Part shown: one piece after another, positions 32,200 through 40,851 of the stretch
Layout: the number at the start of each line of letters is the position of its first letter
How positions within the stretch are numbered: position 1 is the stretch's first letter
From: Alphaproteobacteria bacterium
GTDB lineage: Bacteria > Pseudomonadota > Alphaproteobacteria > UBA6615
Assembly: GCA_028279245.1 (NCBI GenBank)
Contig: JANQOE010000119.1
Span: 1-43,269, forward strand
Reading direction: 5' to 3'
Length of the DNA: 43,269 bases
Notes under the pieces: generated by a model
What the model saw: the letters and a program-made list of their open reading frames with translations, nothing else
Told to the model about the DNA's origin: nothing
Databases searched by the model: none
Program-made: the position numbers and the translations under genes

Positions 32200-32973
32200 C
32201 TACCAGCAGGTGAAGCCGCCATCGGCCAGGACGATGCTACCGGTCATCAGGCTAGCGGCGTCACTGGCGAGGAACAAGACGACGGAGGCGATCTCTTCGG
32301 GTTGACCAAGGCGGCGCATCGGTGTGTCGCGCAGCCAATCGCGTTTCAACACCTCGCCGTTCTCCAGGGTCTTGAGCAGCGGGGTGTCGATGTAGGTCGG
32401 TGCGACCGCATTGACGCGCACACTGTGTTCGGCCCATTCGGCGGCGAGGGAGCGGGTGAGGTGATGCACCGCCGCTTTCGACGCGTTGTAATAGGACTGC
32501 TCCTGCGGCCGGTTGACAATGTAGCCCGACATGGAGCCGATGTTGACGATGGCGCCTTGGCCGCGCTGTACCATGTGGCCGCCAAACGCGCGGCTGCACC
32601 AGAAGACGCCGTTCAGGTTGACGTCGATGACGTTGCGCCAGTGTTCGTCGCTGACATCCTCGGCGCCGGTGCCGCTGCGGGCGATGCCGGCATTGTTGAC
32701 GAGAATGTCGATGTGGCCGAACTGGCTGACGAGGTCGTTGGCCGCGGATGTGACCTGGCCGGGGTCGGTGACGTCCATGGTGACGGTGGTGGCTTCGTAG
32801 CCGGCTTCGCCGAGGGCCGCCTGACCGGCAGCGGCAACCTCGTGATCGACGTCGGCGATCACCACTGTCGCGCCCGCTTCGGCCAAGGCGTGGGTGCAGG
32901 CGTGGCCGATGCCGCGGCCGCCGCCGGTGACCACGGCAACCCGGCCGGACAGGTCGAACTTTTTGAGATACAT
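32200..32973 (-). CDS. SDR-family polyol dehydrogenase (galactitol dehydrogenase-like)
   Basis: This 257-residue SDR starts at an ATG (32973) with AAGGGAGAAGC before it. Motifs are GGGRGIG, NNAGIA, the Ser in NIGSMSG and the Tyr-x3-Lys in YYNASK. FWCSRAFGGHMVQRGQGAIV, GYIVNRPQ and VTGS/LADGGFTCW-like ends recall Rhodobacter galactitol dehydrogenase, so oxidation of another polyol or sugar is likely. It sits between the transporter ATPase (100 nt upstream) and SmoS in a single operon. A FabG-type 3-oxoacyl-ACP reductase is a common automatic call but the context argues against it. Which polyol is used is not known. Confidence 0.88.
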   Translation of the reverse strand: MYLKKFDLSGRVAVVTGGGRGIGHACTHALAEAGATVVIADVDHEVAAAGQAALGEAGYEATTVTMDVTDPGQVTSAANDLVSQFGHIDILVNNAGIARSGTGAEDVSDEHWRNVIDVNLNGVFWCSRAFGGHMVQRGQGAIVNIGSMSGYIVNRPQEQSYYNASKAAVHHLTRSLAAEWAEHSVRVNAVAPTYIDTPLLKTLENGEVLKRDWLRDTPMRRLGQPEEIASVVLFLASDAASLMTGSIVLADGGFTCW

Positions 32974-33073
32974 GCTTCTCCCTTCTCGTTTCATTCGGCA
33001 GTCGCACGGCCTTTGATTCGGACGACAGCCAGACGGTCGCCGTTGCCGCACGTGTTGCCGATGTTCTGGCCCA

Positions 33074-34075
33074 CTAGTTGAGGCGCATCCCGGACGCGTC
33101 GAAGCGGTGGAACTTCTCGGCGTCGGGCGACAGCCAGACCGTGGTGCCGTGCTCCGCCTCAAAATCGCCGTCACCGCGCGCCGTGATCGTGCTGCCGTCG
33201 TCGAGGTGAATCCGCAGGAAGGTGTCAGAGCCGAGATGTTCTGCGACGCCAACCTTGCCGGTCCATTCGCCGGCCGAGTTTGAAACTGTGAGATGTTCGG
33301 GACGGATGCCGAGGGTATGGGCGCCTTGTTTTTCGGCCGCCGCGCCGGTGATGAAGTTCATCCGCGGGCTGCCAATGAAGCCGGCGACGAACAGGTTGGC
33401 CGGTTCGCGATAGAGCTTCAGCGGTGAGCCGACCTGTTCGATCCGGCCTTCATTGAGAACGACGATCTTGTCGGCCATGGTCATGGCTTCGACTTGATCG
33501 TGGGTCACGTAGATCATGGTTGTTGTCAAATCGCGGTGCAGTTCGGTGATTTCGATGCGCATGTTGACGCGCAAGGCGGCGTCCAGGTTGGACAGTGGTT
33601 CGTCAAACAGGAATGCCTTCGGTTCGCGGACAATGGCGCGGCCGATCGCGACACGTTGGCGCTGGCCGCCGGAGAGTTGGCCCGGGCGGCGGTTGAGGTA
33701 TTCGGTGAGGTTGAGGACCTTAGCGGCCGCTTCGACGCGGCGCGTGGCTTCCTCCTTCTCGACACCGGCCATCTTCAACGGAAACGCGATGTTCTTGCGG
33801 ACCGACATATGCGGATAGAGCGCGTAGGACTGGAACACCATGGAAAGCCCGCGCTTGGCCGGGGGCGTTATCGTGGCGTCGGTGCCGTCGATCAAGATCT
33901 TGCCGTCGGACACGTCCTCAAGGCCGGCGATCAGACGCAGCAGGGTGGACTTGCCGCAACCTGAGGGTCCGACGAACACAACGAATTCGCCGTCGTTGAT
34001 TTCCAGATTCAACGGCGGGATGACGTTCACGTCGCCGAAGCTCTTGCTTACCTGGTTGAGCGAAATGTGTCCCAT
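33074..34075 (-). CDS. smoK: Polyol ABC transporter ATP-binding protein (SmoK-like)
   Basis: This 333-residue ATPase of the CUT1 family has Walker [10 protein letters not shown], signature [14 protein letters not shown], Walker [13 protein letters not shown], a switch His in YVTHDQVEA and a C-terminal TOBE domain. It starts at the ATG at 34075 ([16 protein letters not shown]), 17 nt after the permease stop; longer in-frame sequence lies in the permease gene. It energises uptake by the two neighbouring permeases. Its resemblance to smoK comes from the operon context and sequence pattern; mannitol, sorbitol or arabitol are the expected substrates. Confidence 0.93.
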   Translation of the reverse strand: MGHISLNQVSKSFGDVNVIPPLNLEINDGEFVVFVGPSGCGKSTLLRLIAGLEDVSDGKILIDGTDATITPPAKRGLSMVFQSYALYPHMSVRKNIAFPLKMAGVEKEEATRRVEAAAKVLNLTEYLNRRPGQLSGGQRQRVAIGRAIVREPKAFLFDEPLSNLDAALRVNMRIEITELHRDLTTTMIYVTHDQVEAMTMADKIVVLNEGRIEQVGSPLKLYREPANLFVAGFIGSPRMNFITGAAAEKQGAHTLGIRPEHLTVSNSAGEWTGKVGVAEHLGSDTFLRIHLDDGSTITARGDGDFEAEHGTTVWLSPDAEKFHRFDASGMRLN

Positions 34076-34092
34076 GTCCGTCTTCCCAACTT

Positions 34093-34923
34093 TTATTTGA
34101 CCGCGCCGAAGGTCATGCCGCGGACGAGTTGTTTCTGACTGAACCAGCCAAGAATGACGATCGGCGCGATCGCCATGGTCGAAGCCGCACTGAGCTTGGC
34201 GTAGAACAGGCCTTCGGGGCTGGAGAATGCGGCGATGAACGCGGTGAGGGGCGCCGCATCGGCCGCCGTCAGGTTCAGCGTCCAGAACGCCTCGTTCCAG
34301 GCCAGGATGACGTTCAGCAGCAGCGTCGAGGCAATCCCCGGCACCGCCATCGGCGTTAGCACGTAGAGGATTTCGTTTCGAAGCGAGGCGCCGTCCATGC
34401 GTGCGGCTTCCAGGACCTCTCCGGGGATCTCGCGGAAATAGGTGAAGAGCATCCAGATGATGATCGGCAAGTTGATCAGCGTCAGCACGATCACCAGACC
34501 GGTCCTTGTGTCCAACAGGCCGGTATCCCGGAAGATCAGGAAGATCGGAATCAGCACGCCGACGGGCGGCAACATCTTGGTGCTGAGCATCCACATCAAG
34601 ATGTCCTTGGTGTGTTTGGCCGGCACGAATGCCATTGCCCAGGCCGCCGGGATCGCGATCAGCAGGCCCAATGCGGTCGAACCGAAAGAAATGATCACTG
34701 AGTTGAAGAAGTGCTTCGGATAGTCGGAGCGCTGATTCACCGCCTCGTAGGCCGACAGGTTCCAGTCGAAGAACAGGAATGACGGTGGCGAGGCGATGGC
34801 TTCGCCCTCGGTCTTGAAGCCGGTGAGGAAGGTCCAGAGGATCGGGAAGAAGATCAGAAAACTGACGGCCCAGGCGGCGACAGTGAAGCTGGTCTTGCGT
34901 CGGGTCGATACAGCGCGCGCCAT
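34093..34923 (-). CDS. smoG: Polyol ABC transporter permease (SmoG-like)
   Basis: This 276-residue membrane protein has six helices and an EAA loop [20 protein letters not shown]. It opens [20 protein letters not shown] and contains [24 protein letters not shown] periplasmic and helix sequence typical of the mannitol/sorbitol permease G. It follows the other permease by 2 nt. The [17 protein letters not shown] loop contacts the ATPase. Together with the SmoF-like protein it makes the channel. Confidence 0.93.
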   Translation of the reverse strand: MARAVSTRRKTSFTVAAWAVSFLIFFPILWTFLTGFKTEGEAIASPPSFLFFDWNLSAYEAVNQRSDYPKHFFNSVIISFGSTALGLLIAIPAAWAMAFVPAKHTKDILMWMLSTKMLPPVGVLIPIFLIFRDTGLLDTRTGLVIVLTLINLPIIIWMLFTYFREIPGEVLEAARMDGASLRNEILYVLTPMAVPGIASTLLLNVILAWNEAFWTLNLTAADAAPLTAFIAAFSSPEGLFYAKLSAASTMAIAPIVILGWFSQKQLVRGMTFGAVK

Positions 34924-34925
34924 GG

Positions 34926-35798
34926 TCAGATATCCAGGTTCTTGCCGATCATCCGCATCAGGAAGATCGCGACAATGTTGGCAAGGATGATGGCGATGAC
35001 ACCACCGGCAGAGCCGCCGCCGACGTCAAACTGCAGCAGCGATTGGATATAGACGAGGTAGGTCAGGTTGGTGGTGGCGGTGCCCGGGCCGCCGTTCGTC
35101 GTCACCAGGATTTCGGCGAAGATCGACAACAGGAAAATCGTCTGGATCAGGATCACCACGGTGATCGCTCGGGCGAGATGCGGCAGGATGATGTAGATGA
35201 AGCGGTTCAGGGAGCTTGCACCGTCCATCTCCGCTGCTTCGAGTTGTTCGCTGTCCAGCGACTGGATCGCCGTGAAAATAATCAGGGTGGAGAAGGACAG
35301 CCACTGCCACGACACGATGCCGATGATCGAGGCCAGCGGGTAGTTGCCGAAGAAGTCGATCGGTTGCAGGCCCAGCCCGTTGGCGAGATGGGCGAACAGG
35401 CCGTTCACCGGGTTCAGGAACATGTTCTTCCAGACCAACGCGGAGACGGTCGGCATGACGAAGAACGGCGCGATCACCAGGACGCGGACGATGCCCTGTC
35501 CCCAGATCGGCTGACTGAGCAACAACGCGAGCGCGATGCCGCCGACCACGGTGATCACGAGGACGCCGCCAACCAGCACCAGCGTGTTGCGAATGGCGTC
35601 GAAGAACGATGGGTCCGTTAGGAAGAAGCGGTAGTTCGTGAGGCCGGCGAAGGTCTCCTGCCCCGGCTGCAGCAGGTTGTAGAACTGGAACGAAAAGAAG
35701 ATCGTCATCGACAGCGGGATCAGCATCCAGCCGAGAAGCAGGATCACCGACGGCGACATCATCAGCCGGGCGGCGTTACGGGAATGCTGCGTGGCCAT
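34926..35798 (-). CDS. smoF: Polyol ABC transporter permease (SmoF-like)
   Basis: This 290-residue inner-membrane permease has six helices, with the first in [20 protein letters not shown], and an EAA loop [40 protein letters not shown] and [20 protein letters not shown] are typical of the polyol permease F proteins. It lies 125 nt after the binding-protein stop, and the gap carries a hairpin (35883-35906). It is translated just ahead of the second permease. The start [18 protein letters not shown] is preceded by GGGGGAGGGACG. Confidence 0.93.
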   Translation of the reverse strand: MATQHSRNAARLMMSPSVILLLGWMLIPLSMTIFFSFQFYNLLQPGQETFAGLTNYRFFLTDPSFFDAIRNTLVLVGGVLVITVVGGIALALLLSQPIWGQGIVRVLVIAPFFVMPTVSALVWKNMFLNPVNGLFAHLANGLGLQPIDFFGNYPLASIIGIVSWQWLSFSTLIIFTAIQSLDSEQLEAAEMDGASSLNRFIYIILPHLARAITVVILIQTIFLLSIFAEILVTTNGGPGTATTNLTYLVYIQSLLQFDVGGGSAGGVIAIILANIVAIFLMRMIGKNLDI

Positions 35799-35882
35799 CG
35801 TCCCTCCCCCGTCAGATTGCCGGCGCCAGCCCCAACCGGGCAGCGTTGGTTATGTGCTGATCATAGTCCGCTGTGCGGGGAA

Positions 35883-35906
35883 CGGGGCCGGAAACAGCCG
35901 GCCCCG
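35883..35906 (-). terminator. Intercistronic hairpin in the polyol operon
   Basis: CGGGGCCGG and CCGGCCCCG form a 9-bp perfect stem around a 6-nt loop, 17 nt after the binding-protein stop and before the first permease. It has no T-run. It probably protects the binding-protein mRNA and lowers expression of downstream genes, like the element at 20133. Confidence 0.6.
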
Positions 35907-35923
35907 CGACACCCGGGAACCGA

Positions 35924-37237
35924 TTACTTGATGTAACCGGCCTTCGTCATTTCGCGCACCGCGAAGGCTTGCGAATTGGACAGCGCCTCGTCAACCGATT
36001 GCTGACCGGCGAGGGCCGCCGAGATTTGCTGGCCGACAAAGTTGCCGATCCCTTGGAACTCAGGAATGGCCACGAACTGGACACCCGTGTACGGCACCGG
36101 TTCCAGCGTCGCATCGGCCGGATTGGCCGCGAGGATCGACGTTTCGACAGTTTCCGCAAACGGGGCGGCCGAAACGTACATTTCGTTCTCGTAGGTCGAC
36201 ATGCGGGTGCCTGGAGGTGCAGCAACCCAGCCTTCGGACTCGCCAACCAACTTGACGTACTCTTTCGAGGTCGACCACTTCAGGAAGTCCTTCGCGGCTT
36301 CCACCTTCTTGGAGCTCTCGGGGATCGCCAAGGCCCAGGCCCAGAACCAGCCGGTGCCTTTGTCGGTCACCTGCTTCGGTGCCTGGGTGAAGTTGGTCTT
36401 GTCCGCAACGGTCGATTCGTTGGGGTTGAAGATGAAGCCTGCGGCAGATGTCGCATCGACCCAAGTCGCGCATTTGCCGTCGGCAAACAGCGCCCGGTTC
36501 TCATTGTGTCCGTTGGCCGAGGCGCCTGGCGGGCCGTAGTTGTTCATCAGGTCGACGTAGTAGTTGATCGCGTTCTTCCAGGCATCGCTTTCGAGTTGCG
36601 GCTGCCAGTCCATGTCGAACCACCGACCACCGAACGCGTTCACCAGCGGACCGACGAACGCCATGTTCTCGCCCCAGCCGGCCTTGCCCCGCTGACAGGT
36701 GCCGAACACACCGTTATCCGGATCGTGCAGCTGGGCAACGATGTCGCGGAACTGGTCGTAGGTCATCTGCTCTTCCGGCAGCTCAATGCCGGCGGCGTCG
36801 ACGAGATCCTGCCGATAGAAGGTGAACGAGCTTTCGGCGTAGAACGGCACCGCGTAAAGCGAGCCGTCGGCCGACAGACCGGCGCGGACCGTTTCGTAGA
36901 TGTCGTCGTAATCGTAGTCTTCGCCGAGGTCGTCGAGAGGAGTCAGCCAGCCGTTGGCGCCCCAGATCGGTGCCTCATACGCGCCGATGGTAATGATGTC
37001 GAACTGACCGCCGCCGGCGGCGATATCAACCGTCACCCGCTGGCGCAGCACGTTCTCTTCCAGGACGATCCAATCCAGCTTGTTGCCGGTGGCTTCCTCC
37101 CACTGGGGCGACAACTTCTGCATGATGATCATGTCAGAGTTGTTCACGGTGGCAATCGTCAGCGTCTCCGCCTGGGCAATGGCGGTGCTGGCCAAAAGTG
37201 CCGCGGCGAAGGCTGTCGCATTACGAAGGGCTGACAC
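35924..37237 (-). CDS. smoE: Polyol ABC transporter substrate-binding protein (SmoE-like)
   Basis: This 437-residue periplasmic protein has a signal peptide (ATAFAAALLASTAIAQA) and a mature part starting ETLTIATVNNSDMIIMQKL, very like the mannitol/sorbitol-binding proteins. FDIITIGAYEAPIWGANGWL and PFYAESSFTFYRQDL are characteristic segments near the hinge and ligand pocket. The start is a GTG (37237) with GGGAGG 8 nt upstream. It is the first gene of the operon and is preceded by a SorC-type operator-like palindrome. Ligand expected: sorbitol, mannitol or arabitol. Confidence 0.94.
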   Translation of the reverse strand: MSALRNATAFAAALLASTAIAQAETLTIATVNNSDMIIMQKLSPQWEEATGNKLDWIVLEENVLRQRVTVDIAAGGGQFDIITIGAYEAPIWGANGWLTPLDDLGEDYDYDDIYETVRAGLSADGSLYAVPFYAESSFTFYRQDLVDAAGIELPEEQMTYDQFRDIVAQLHDPDNGVFGTCQRGKAGWGENMAFVGPLVNAFGGRWFDMDWQPQLESDAWKNAINYYVDLMNNYGPPGASANGHNENRALFADGKCATWVDATSAAGFIFNPNESTVADKTNFTQAPKQVTDKGTGWFWAWALAIPESSKKVEAAKDFLKWSTSKEYVKLVGESEGWVAAPPGTRMSTYENEMYVSAAPFAETVETSILAANPADATLEPVPYTGVQFVAIPEFQGIGNFVGQQISAALAGQQSVDEALSNSQAFAVREMTKAGYIK

Positions 37238-37270
37238 TACCCGAACCTCCCATTAGTTGATTTATATCGA

Positions 37271-37285
37271 TTGAGCAATTGCTCG
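37271..37285. promoter_or_regulatory. SorC-type operator upstream of the polyol operon
   Basis: TTGAGCAATTGCTCG contains the perfect 12-bp palindrome GAGCAATTGCTC, 36 nt before the binding-protein start. Related copies occur upstream of the SorC-family regulator gene at 38381 and 38401. The shared sequence and position next to the regulator make it the probable binding site of that protein. Confidence 0.7.
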
Positions 37286-37396
37286 TATACTGAGCGTTTA
37301 CCCCTGATGGCGCCACAGGTCAAGGGTGTACCGCGCACAGCCTAGGGCTGCCGGGCGATAGGAATGGTGCGCTGACTTGGGGGTCGGAAGGTCCGA

Positions 37397-38353
37397 TCAG
37401 GGCTGGCTGAGGATCGCCCGTGCCGCGGTTTCGTCGGTGAACAGCCCGGAAATCAGCCGGCCGGCCAGGGCCGCCTTGATCGCGGCCGCCTTTTCGGCGC
37501 CGCCGGCGGTGCCGATAGTGAGGCGTTGGGGCGGGCTTTCCAGGGGGATACCGATCAGCCGGTCGGCGACAGAGCCTTTGAGGATGTGGCCGTCCTGGTC
37601 GAACACCCAGGCCGAGCTGTCGCCGACGGCACCCATATCCAAGAGCTCGGCCAACTCCTCGTCGCTGACGAACCCGTCCCGGTGCAGGGGGCCGTGCCAA
37701 CGGACTTCGCCGATGCCGACGAAGGTGACCTTGGCGGCGCCGGCGAGGTCGCGGACGTTGGTGTAAGCGCGCTGGGAGACCAGGACCTGGCGCTCCTCAA
37801 CGCTGTCGGCGATCACCGGCATCGGCATGGGAAAGCACTCCGCGCCGACCCGGTCGGCCAGGCGCATCACCACGTCGTAGCGGCTGGCGCGGCCGTCCCG
37901 GGTCATGTTGCCGACCAAGGACACGACCTTGTGCTGCGGGCAGCTCATTCGTGGCAGCTGGTCGACGGCTGCACGCAAGGTCCGGCCGGTGGCAAAGGCC
38001 AGCAGGAGCGGCGTGCGTTGGGCCAACAGGTTCTGCAGGTAGGCCGAAGCCCGATCGGCGATGCCCGGGACCGGGTCGCCGGTGGCGGGGTCACTGGGGG
38101 CAACTTCGCAGACTTGCAGGCCGAAACGGGCGCGCAGGTCCTCGGCGAGCCGTTCGCATTCGCCAATCTGGTGGTCGAGGCGGAATTTGATCAGCTTTTC
38201 GCTCACCGCCAGAGAGACCAGGCGCTGCGCCGCCTGGCGGGAGACGCCGAGTTTTTTGGCGATCTCGTCCTGGGTGTTGCCGCCGATGTAGTAGAGCCAG
38301 GCCGCCCGGGCCGCTAGATCTAGCTTCTGTTCCTGACGATCATCCAGCGGCAC
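37397..38353 (-). CDS. SorC-family sugar-binding transcriptional regulator
   Basis: This 318-residue regulator has an N-terminal helix-turn-helix (about 26-49, NTQDEIAKKLGVSRQAAQRL) and a C-terminal sugar-isomerase-like ligand domain (about 60-315, with ATGRTLRAAVDQLP and VTFVGIGEVRW). SorC proteins bind phosphorylated or free sugars and switch operons on or off. It sits immediately upstream of the polyol operon on the same strand, and the operator-like repeats before both genes point to control of the importer/dehydrogenase operon and of itself. The inducer is probably the polyol or its product. This is the equivalent of Rhodobacter SmoC. Confidence 0.93.
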   Translation of the reverse strand: MPLDDRQEQKLDLAARAAWLYYIGGNTQDEIAKKLGVSRQAAQRLVSLAVSEKLIKFRLDHQIGECERLAEDLRARFGLQVCEVAPSDPATGDPVPGIADRASAYLQNLLAQRTPLLLAFATGRTLRAAVDQLPRMSCPQHKVVSLVGNMTRDGRASRYDVVMRLADRVGAECFPMPMPVIADSVEERQVLVSQRAYTNVRDLAGAAKVTFVGIGEVRWHGPLHRDGFVSDEELAELLDMGAVGDSSAWVFDQDGHILKGSVADRLIGIPLESPPQRLTIGTAGGAEKAAAIKAALAGRLISGLFTDETAARAILSQP

Positions 38354-38380
38354 GCCGCGCTCCTTGTTCGCTCACTCTGT

Positions 38381-38394
38381 GTGCAATTGCTCAA
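38381..38394. promoter_or_regulatory. SorC-type operator-like site, copy 1
   Basis: GTGCAATTGCTCAA (TTGAGCAATTGCAC on the minus strand) lies 28 nt before the SorC-family ATG and matches the operator at 37271 over 12 bases. It is followed by a second copy whose AATTGCTCAA core repeats 19 bp later, so a regulator oligomer could bind both. Probably autoregulation. Confidence 0.6.
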
Positions 38395-38400
38395 TCTAGC

Positions 38401-38413
38401 TTGAATTGCTCAA
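38401..38413. promoter_or_regulatory. SorC-type operator-like site, copy 2
   Basis: TTGAATTGCTCAA has TTGA and TCAA ends around a 5-base centre and shares AATTGCTCAA with copy 1 and with the reverse strand of the site at 37271. It lies 48 nt upstream of the SorC-family start and also near the divergent GrpB gene. Confidence 0.5.
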
Positions 38414-38501
38414 CGGTGCCAGCGACCCGCTGCTGCGTTGCGCTTTTGGCGGGGCTGCAATATGCACGCGCGATGTAGTTGGCAAGGGGAGACTGGGGCC
38501 G

Positions 38502-39104
38502 ATGGCGGGCGATGAGGCGGCGGGCCGGGCCAGTGCGATCTCAGCGGAGACGGAACAGCGGGTCCATGCCGCCACCATCGGGACGCCTCAGGTTCACAAC
38601 AGTACCATTCACTTGGCGGACCCAGATCCGGCCTGGCCGGCGCTGTTCTCGGCCGAGGATAGGGAGATCCGCGCGGCCCTGGGGGACAAGGTCCTGTTGC
38701 TGGAGCATGTGGGATCGACCTCGGTCCCAGGCCTGGCGGCGAAACCGATCATCGACATGCTGCTGGCCGTGGCGGACGCCGCCGACGAGGCTGCATACGT
38801 CCCGCCGCTGGAGGCGCGGGGTTATGTGCTGCATATCCGCGAGTCGGACTGGTTTCAGCACCGGTTGTTGAACCCGCCGAAGGTCAAAGGAAATCTCCAC
38901 GTCTTTTCGGCGGGCTGCGAAGAGATCCAGCGCATGCTGACCTTTCGTGACTGGCTGCGGCGCAACGCCGAAGATCGGATGCTGTACGAAGAGGCGAAGC
39001 GCGAACTGGCGCGCCGGGTTTGGAAATACACGCAGGGTTACGCCGACGCCAAGTCAGAGGTGATCGGCGAGATCATGACGCGGGCGTTGGGTTCTCGGTC
39101 CTAG
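38502..39104 (+). CDS. GrpB-family protein (UPF0157)
   Basis: This 200-residue protein belongs to the GrpB/UPF0157 group, a nucleotidyltransferase-fold family. The core is seen as LLLEHVGSTSVPGLAAKPII and DMLLAV, where GSTSVPGLxxKPxID is the hallmark and the Asp could hold metal, followed by HRLLNPPKVKGNLHVFSAG. Its cellular role is not established. The ATG at 38502 is chosen for GGGGAGA upstream; an earlier in-frame ATG at 38406 would begin inside the regulator promoter region. It ends 19 nt before the convergent thpR gene. Confidence 0.9.
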   Translation: MAGDEAAGRASAISAETEQRVHAATIGTPQVHNSTIHLADPDPAWPALFSAEDREIRAALGDKVLLLEHVGSTSVPGLAAKPIIDMLLAVADAADEAAYVPPLEARGYVLHIRESDWFQHRLLNPPKVKGNLHVFSAGCEEIQRMLTFRDWLRRNAEDRMLYEEAKRELARRVWKYTQGYADAKSEVIGEIMTRALGSRS

Positions 39105-39123
39105 CCGTGCCGGCTGCCTCTGC

Positions 39124-39696
39124 TTATGCGTAGGCAAGATGCAGGTTTTGGCGTAGTTCGTATTCCGCCTCCGGGGTGTAGATCGAACCGTCCTTGTGCA
39201 GCCGGCTCGACATCAATGCGAAGCTGGAGACGGTGAAAGGCGGCGCAGAGAAACCCGCATAGTCGTTCATGTAGCCGGCGAGCCGGTCGAGTGGGAAACC
39301 CTTCAGCCGGGCCAAGGTGACATGGGGGTGGAACTTGCGCCGCTCCGGTTCCAGCCCGGCCCGCACGGCGGCCTTTTCGATGCGGCTCTGCAGGGTGCTG
39401 AGTTCCGGCGACGTTTCGATACCGGCCCACAGCGCGCGGGCGGCGCCGCGGCGGTCGAAGTGGCCGACACCACGTAGCCGCAGGGCGAAGGCGTCACTGT
39501 CGATGGCCGCCAACTCCTCGTCCAGATCGGTGGCGACGTGTTTGTCGACGTCGCCGACAAAACGCAGGGTCAGGTGCAGATTCTCTTCGGGTACCCAGCG
39601 GACGTTGGGTAATCCGCCCTGCAGGCGGAGGAGCAGCAGGCGGTGTTCCTCTGGCAGTTGCAACGCGACGAACAATCGAATCACAGGTCGGCCCAC
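39124..39696 (-). CDS. thpR: RNA 2',3'-cyclic phosphodiesterase (2'-5' RNA ligase family)
   Basis: This 190-residue 2H-phosphoesterase hydrolyses 2',3'-cyclic phosphate ends of RNA; some members join or cleave 2'-5' linkages. The two HxTx motifs that define the fold are His41-Leu-Thr-Leu in ENLHLTLRFVGD and His125-Val-Thr-Leu in FHPHVTLARL. VIRLFVALQLPEE at the start is the usual opening strand. It lies 6 nt after the FIST gene stop on the same strand and is probably cotranscribed with it and with the esterase gene. Confidence 0.94.
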   Translation of the reverse strand: MGRPVIRLFVALQLPEEHRLLLLRLQGGLPNVRWVPEENLHLTLRFVGDVDKHVATDLDEELAAIDSDAFALRLRGVGHFDRRGAARALWAGIETSPELSTLQSRIEKAAVRAGLEPERRKFHPHVTLARLKGFPLDRLAGYMNDYAGFSAPPFTVSSFALMSSRLHKDGSIYTPEAEYELRQNLHLAYA

Positions 39697-39702
39697 CGGC
39701 TG

Positions 39703-40851
39703 TCAGAGCAAAAGTGTCAGTACCCCTGTATAGCTATAGAGTCGGTCGTGGGAAATCTCACCATTGCCAAAAAAGCCGACCAGTGGGATGTCGCCGAACT
39801 TGTCCTGGATGGTGCGGAGTTCCTCAGCATCGGGTCCGAACAGGTTGGGACCGCGGGCCAGGCAGGTGTGGTAGAGCGCGGCCTTCGGCGGCCGGCCGGC
39901 GGTGCGGGCTTTGAGACCGTCCAGCATGCGTTCCATGTCGGCAATGGCGCCGGCGGCGTCGCGGCGGACAAAGAACAGATGATCGCCGATGTTCAGATCG
40001 GCGGCGACGGCCAGCCAGCCGTTGCCGGGGTCGAGGGCGGTCAGGTTGCGCACCAGATAATCGCCGGTGTCGGAACCGGCGACCGGCAGTGCAGCCTGAA
40101 TGTAGCCGGCGACGCGGCGCAGATCCCGGGCCAGCAGGTCGCCGATGTCTTCCTTGAACACTTCGAGGGCCGGGCGCTCGTCGAGTTCCAAAATGACGTT
40201 GTCCTGGATTGACGTCACCCGGTGCGACGGGCCGATCGGTGTGCAGCCTTGGGTGAGGCCGGTGGCGACCGCGACTTGCGGGGATAACAGCACGCCCGAG
40301 ACGCCGCCGACGGTCGCGGTGTTGGCGATCTGCGAGGGATTGGCGTTGGCGCTGGTCAGGCCGCCGACCAGGTAGCCGTTGGTTTCGGCGGCGATGCGCG
40401 GCACCAACGACAACAAATCGCTGGTCCGCGGGTCGGCATGCACGATGCCGAGGGGCGGTTCGTTGTCGGCGAGCCAGTTCTCCAGTTCCGGCGTGAAGGC
40501 GAGATCGCCGTCGCCGATCTCCGGCAGCAGCCGAAAGGCGTCGGGTGGCAAATCGAGCACCAGCGCGGCGGCGGCGTGGGTCTGGAAGTACTCCGCCCCG
40601 GTGGCGCAGATGCCGGTGCCGACGGCGCCGACCCAGGTTTCGACGCCGGTGCGTTCCCGCAGGAAGGTCAGGACGCTCTGCAGTTCGGCGGCGAGGGGTT
40701 CCGTTGCATACAGAAACCCGATCGAACCGCGGCGTTCGCCGCCGAGCATTGCGGCGCATTTGGCGGTGACGGTGCCCCAATCCGGCCCGGCGGCGTGGGC
40801 GAACTGGACCGAGCCGACCCGGCTGTCCGCACCGGTGTCGTCACGATCCAT
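39703..40851 (-). CDS. FIST N- and C-domain sensory protein
   Basis: This 382-residue protein contains a FIST_N domain (about 20-215, with GSIGFLYATEPLAAELQSVL and LVGGLTSANANPSQIAN) and a FIST_C domain (about 220-360, ending LVGFFGNGEISHDRLYSYTG). FIST domains are small-ligand sensors, thought to bind amino acids, usually fused or adjacent to signalling enzymes. Here there is no attached output domain or neighbouring kinase, so it is a stand-alone version. The ATG at 40851 overlaps the esterase stop by 11 nt, so the two are coupled. The ligand and output are unknown. Confidence 0.92.
   Translation of the reverse strand: MDRDDTGADSRVGSVQFAHAAGPDWGTVTAKCAAMLGGERRGSIGFLYATEPLAAELQSVLTFLRERTGVETWVGAVGTGICATGAEYFQTHAAAALVLDLPPDAFRLLPEIGDGDLAFTPELENWLADNEPPLGIVHADPRTSDLLSLVPRIAAETNGYLVGGLTSANANPSQIANTATVGGVSGVLLSPQVAVATGLTQGCTPIGPSHRVTSIQDNVILELDERPALEVFKEDIGDLLARDLRRVAGYIQAALPVAGSDTGDYLVRNLTALDPGNGWLAVAADLNIGDHLFFVRRDAAGAIADMERMLDGLKARTAGRPPKAALYHTCLARGPNLFGPDAEELRTIQDKFGDIPLVGFFGNGEISHDRLYSYTGVLTLLL

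Noticed and set aside
35873..37234. Plus-strand open frame of 453 codons opposite the SmoE-like gene
   Set aside because: The opposite strand encodes a clear binding protein with a signal peptide; this frame shows no domain or plausible ribosome-binding site.
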